Made by a program: the position numbers and the translations under genes. This document shows, one piece after another, positions 62,112 through 64,000 of a DNA stretch of 64,000 bases. The notes under the pieces were generated by a model that worked only from the letters and a program-made list of their open reading frames with translations, was not told the DNA's origin and searched no databases. The first letter of the stretch is position 1; every line of letters begins with the position of its first letter. This stretch comes from Oscillospiraceae bacterium (GTDB lineage: Bacteria > Bacillota > Clostridia > Oscillospirales > Oscillospiraceae): positions 1-64,000 of the forward strand of contig CAJTFK010000020.1 in NCBI GenBank assembly GCA_910575505.1, given 5' to 3'.

Positions 62112-64000
62112 TCAGGACAGCCCACCGAAATGCTGGTCTACCAGCTTATCCAGTGTCCCGGCTTTTGCGGCCTCTGCCGCGTCAGCCTGAACAAAATTAT
62201 GAGTGCTGTCCTTCAACTCATTATCAAATCCCAGTATGTAGTTTGTGGCAATCAGATAGATAATGCGGGTCGGGGCCATGCCGTAAACCTGCTTTTGCAG
62301 GATGTGGCGGATGCGCTCCTTCTCGTCCGGGAACGCCGCTTTCAAGCCCTCGCTTCGATAAAGCCGCTTGACAATCTCTGTGATGTAAAGCCCGGACTTC
62401 ATATACAGGTCGGCAAAGGTCTTGTCCGGGTCATCGAAGCAGCCGGGGTTATTTTCCTCCAACTGATCCACCATCATGGACACCACCCAGCGGGGTGTGA
62501 AGATCTGATTAGTCTTTTGGGGCGGGATGTAATCAAAAATATCCTCGTTATGGCTTTCGTCAAAGTAGTCGGCCAACTGTTGCTTCTTGCTCCAGAACTC
62601 CGCCACGGAGTCGTTGAACACAACCTCATCAAAGAGATGCCCATTGAAGTGCTTGACCTCGCCAGTGTCTGGGTCAGTGTACTCGCCGCCGTCCCGGAGA
62701 AAACGAAAATCGGCCATCGTGATGCCGGTCACTTCCAGAAACACATCGTCCTCGGTGTAGGCATCAAAATTTGCAAGGGTCAGACTGCCATCCCCGTAGG
62801 CCATGATGAAGCTGGGGATGGTACGGGAGAAGCCCCGGAGATGTGCGCGGACTTCATCCTCCACGGACTGCTTTTCCTGCTCCGCCTTGTGCCGCTCCGC
62901 CTGTTCCACAACTTCCCTCGGCTTTTCCTCAACGGTCTGCTGGACAGTCTCCTGCACCGTTTCCACGAAGGATTTTAGGGCGCTGTCCACAGCAGCGGCG
63001 TAGTCTGTTTCGGCCTGCTTGACCTCCTGCGCCGTGGTCGCCGCCTGCTGTTTCCGCTCCAACTCCGCTTTGGCAATGCGGGCCTGCTGCTCATAGTCGC
63101 CCTGTATCTGCCGGAATGTCTGGTCGATTTCCTGCTCCACCTGCCGCTCCAGACGGTTTTGCGCCCCCTTCTTCATGCCGTAGCCCTCGGCGGCGGGAGC
63201 AACTACATTCTCCTTGATATGGGCCTTGACGGCCTCGGTCAAAGTCTCGATATGTTCGGCGGTGGGGCTTTCCGCGATGGCCTCCACATGGGCCTGAAGA
63301 TCCTCTGTAACCTCGTAAATCTTGGGGCCAAACAAATCTTTCGTTCTGCCGATGACGGTTTCGTTGGAAATCTCCACCTCGCCGTCCTCGTCCACAGTCA
63401 CGGTGTTCATGCCGTCCAGCCGCTTGGGGTCTGCTTTCTTGCCCTCCTCCTGAGCCGGCGTCAGCTTCTCCACGATCTCCCGGACGATAGCCGGAGCGCC
63501 GAAAATATTGCTAATATTCTGGAACAGGAAGTTGGACATGAAGCCTCGCCGTACGACCTCCTGGCTTTTCAGCCGCCGGGGGATGGACAGGACGGAGGCG
63601 GCGTCCAGTTCCACCATCCGGCCCTCGCTGTCCTCGCCCAGAACGGGGAAGAAATTCAGCAGCCGCCGAATATTCTCCTTGCGGTCATCGCCGGTGCCGC
63701 GCCCGCCTGCGGTATCAGTAGTCAGATTGTTGGCAAACTCGTCAAAGATAACCAGCGTTCGGGCGGGGTCGAAGTCAAAGACATAGGCGGTCTCCTTGCG
63801 GAAACGCTGGCCGTCTCGGGTCATAATGCAGGGATTTTGCGCCCGGAACGCCGCCTGCATATAGCTGGACGGGCTTTTCATGTTGCACAGCATGAGAACG
63901 CCGCTCCACTCCGGGATGGTGACGCCCACGGTGAGCTGCCCCACGGTCAGGGTGATGGTCTTATCATACTGAGCAATCGCCGCTTTCACCTGGTCGAAGG
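62112..64000 (-). CDS. Helicase plus adenine methylase fragment of a restriction-type protein (partial)
   Basis: The start lies beyond the right edge. The visible ~629 residues begin in the second helicase lobe (LTVGVTIPEWSGVLMLCNMK, YMQAAFRAQNPCI resembling motifs V/VI). A long coiled region (~280-390) follows, then NQIFTPRWVVSMMVDQLEEN and FADLYMKSGLYITEIVKRLY, like motif I of N6-adenine methylases of the Eco57I/type ISP kind. The protein stops at LVDQHFGGLS. The catalytic NPPY motif, expected ~20-40 residues later, is not present, so the methylase appears cut short. A defence role is possible but may be lost. Confidence 0.65.
   Translation of the reverse strand, partial: FDQVKAAIAQYDKTITLTVGQLTVGVTIPEWSGVLMLCNMKSPSSYMQAAFRAQNPCIMTRDGQRFRKETAYVFDFDPARTLVIFDEFANNLTTDTAGGRGTGDDRKENIRRLLNFFPVLGEDSEGRMVELDAASVLSIPRRLKSQEVVRRGFMSNFLFQNISNIFGAPAIVREIVEKLTPAQEEGKKADPKRLDGMNTVTVDEDGEVEISNETVIGRTKDLFGPKIYEVTEDLQAHVEAIAESPTAEHIETLTEAVKAHIKENVVAPAAEGYGMKKGAQNRLERQVEQEIDQTFRQIQGDYEQQARIAKAELERKQQAATTAQEVKQAETDYAAAVDSALKSFVETVQETVQQTVEEKPREVVEQAERHKAEQEKQSVEDEVRAHLRGFSRTIPSFIMAYGDGSLTLANFDAYTEDDVFLEVTGITMADFRFLRDGGEYTDPDTGEVKHFNGHLFDEVVFNDSVAEFWSKKQQLADYFDESHNEDIFDYIPPQKTNQIFTPRWVVSMMVDQLEENNPGCFDDPDKTFADLYMKSGLYITEIVKRLYRSEGLKAAFPDEKERIRHILQKQVYGMAPTRIIYLIATNYILGFDNELKDSTHNFVQADAAEAAKAGTLDKLVDQHFGGLS

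Overview
The window looks like chromosome of a GC-rich, spore-forming member of the Clostridia, most probably Oscillospiraceae (Flavonifractor/Lawsonibacter-like). This is inferred from strong AGGAGG ribosome binding sites, TTGACA/TATAAT promoters, a spoVT sporulation gene fragment, a type III glutamine synthetase, an ANTAR regulator and Clostridia-type mobile elements (MobP3 relaxase, TnpW, DUF3847, DUF6809, DUF6076). No species assignment is possible from the sequence alone.

Layout. (1) 1-5.77 kb: the right end of an integrated element, with a CsoR-type palindrome, a structured leader in front of a frameshifted ParB-like gene, a decayed IS110-family insertion sequence with a possible bridge-RNA region, a small unknown gene and a large serine recombinase. 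The recombinase reads in frame into the last ~150 codons of spoVT, so the element appears to sit inside spoVT. (2) 6.2-38.4 kb: ordinary chromosome. It holds a phosphoesterase and a ParB-like/BMP two-part protein, an MsmX/UgpC-type ABC ATPase, htpG, small membrane proteins, a ZIP metal transporter, an aconitase-family hydratase plus NADP-type isocitrate dehydrogenase, a MATE pump, an Asp/Glu racemase, an oligopeptide-binding lipoprotein, a DEAD-box helicase, an SLH-anchored leucine-rich-repeat protein, ribonuclease J, and a LacI-controlled sugar ABC transporter without its own ATPase. (3) 38.48-38.66 kb: tRNA-Leu(UAA) and initiator tRNA-Met. (4) 38.66-about 45.4 kb: a small mobilizable element next to the tRNA-fMet 3' end (tyrosine integrase, DUF6809, MobP3-Sel1 relaxase, accessory protein, winged-helix protein, excisionase, DUF6076 protein) followed by a truncated MEMO-like gene. 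(5) 45.6-58.0 kb: a nitrogen assimilation block, all on the minus strand: glnA-ANTAR, amt fused to a PII domain, gltB-gltD, glnN. (6) 58.0-64.0 kb: the end of another element (TndX-like serine recombinase, TnpW, MobA/MobL relaxase, DUF3847, oriT-like site, truncated helicase/methylase), lying directly upstream of the glnA promoter and running off the window.

How the parts work together. The hydratase and isocitrate dehydrogenase can make 2-oxoglutarate, which GltBD and the two glutamine synthetases use to fix ammonium brought in by Amt. Each of the four nitrogen transcription units (glnN, gltB, amt, glnA) starts with a near-consensus sigma-A promoter followed about ten bases later by an intrinsic-terminator-like hairpin. 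The hairpins resemble each other (GCAAAGGC...GCCTTTGC type; gltB diverges). With the ANTAR-type antiterminator encoded in the glnA operon, this suggests a shared early-attenuation system for nitrogen control.

The two observations most worth following are the recombinase-spoVT junction, which may be a developmentally excised element, and the four related promoter-terminator leaders.
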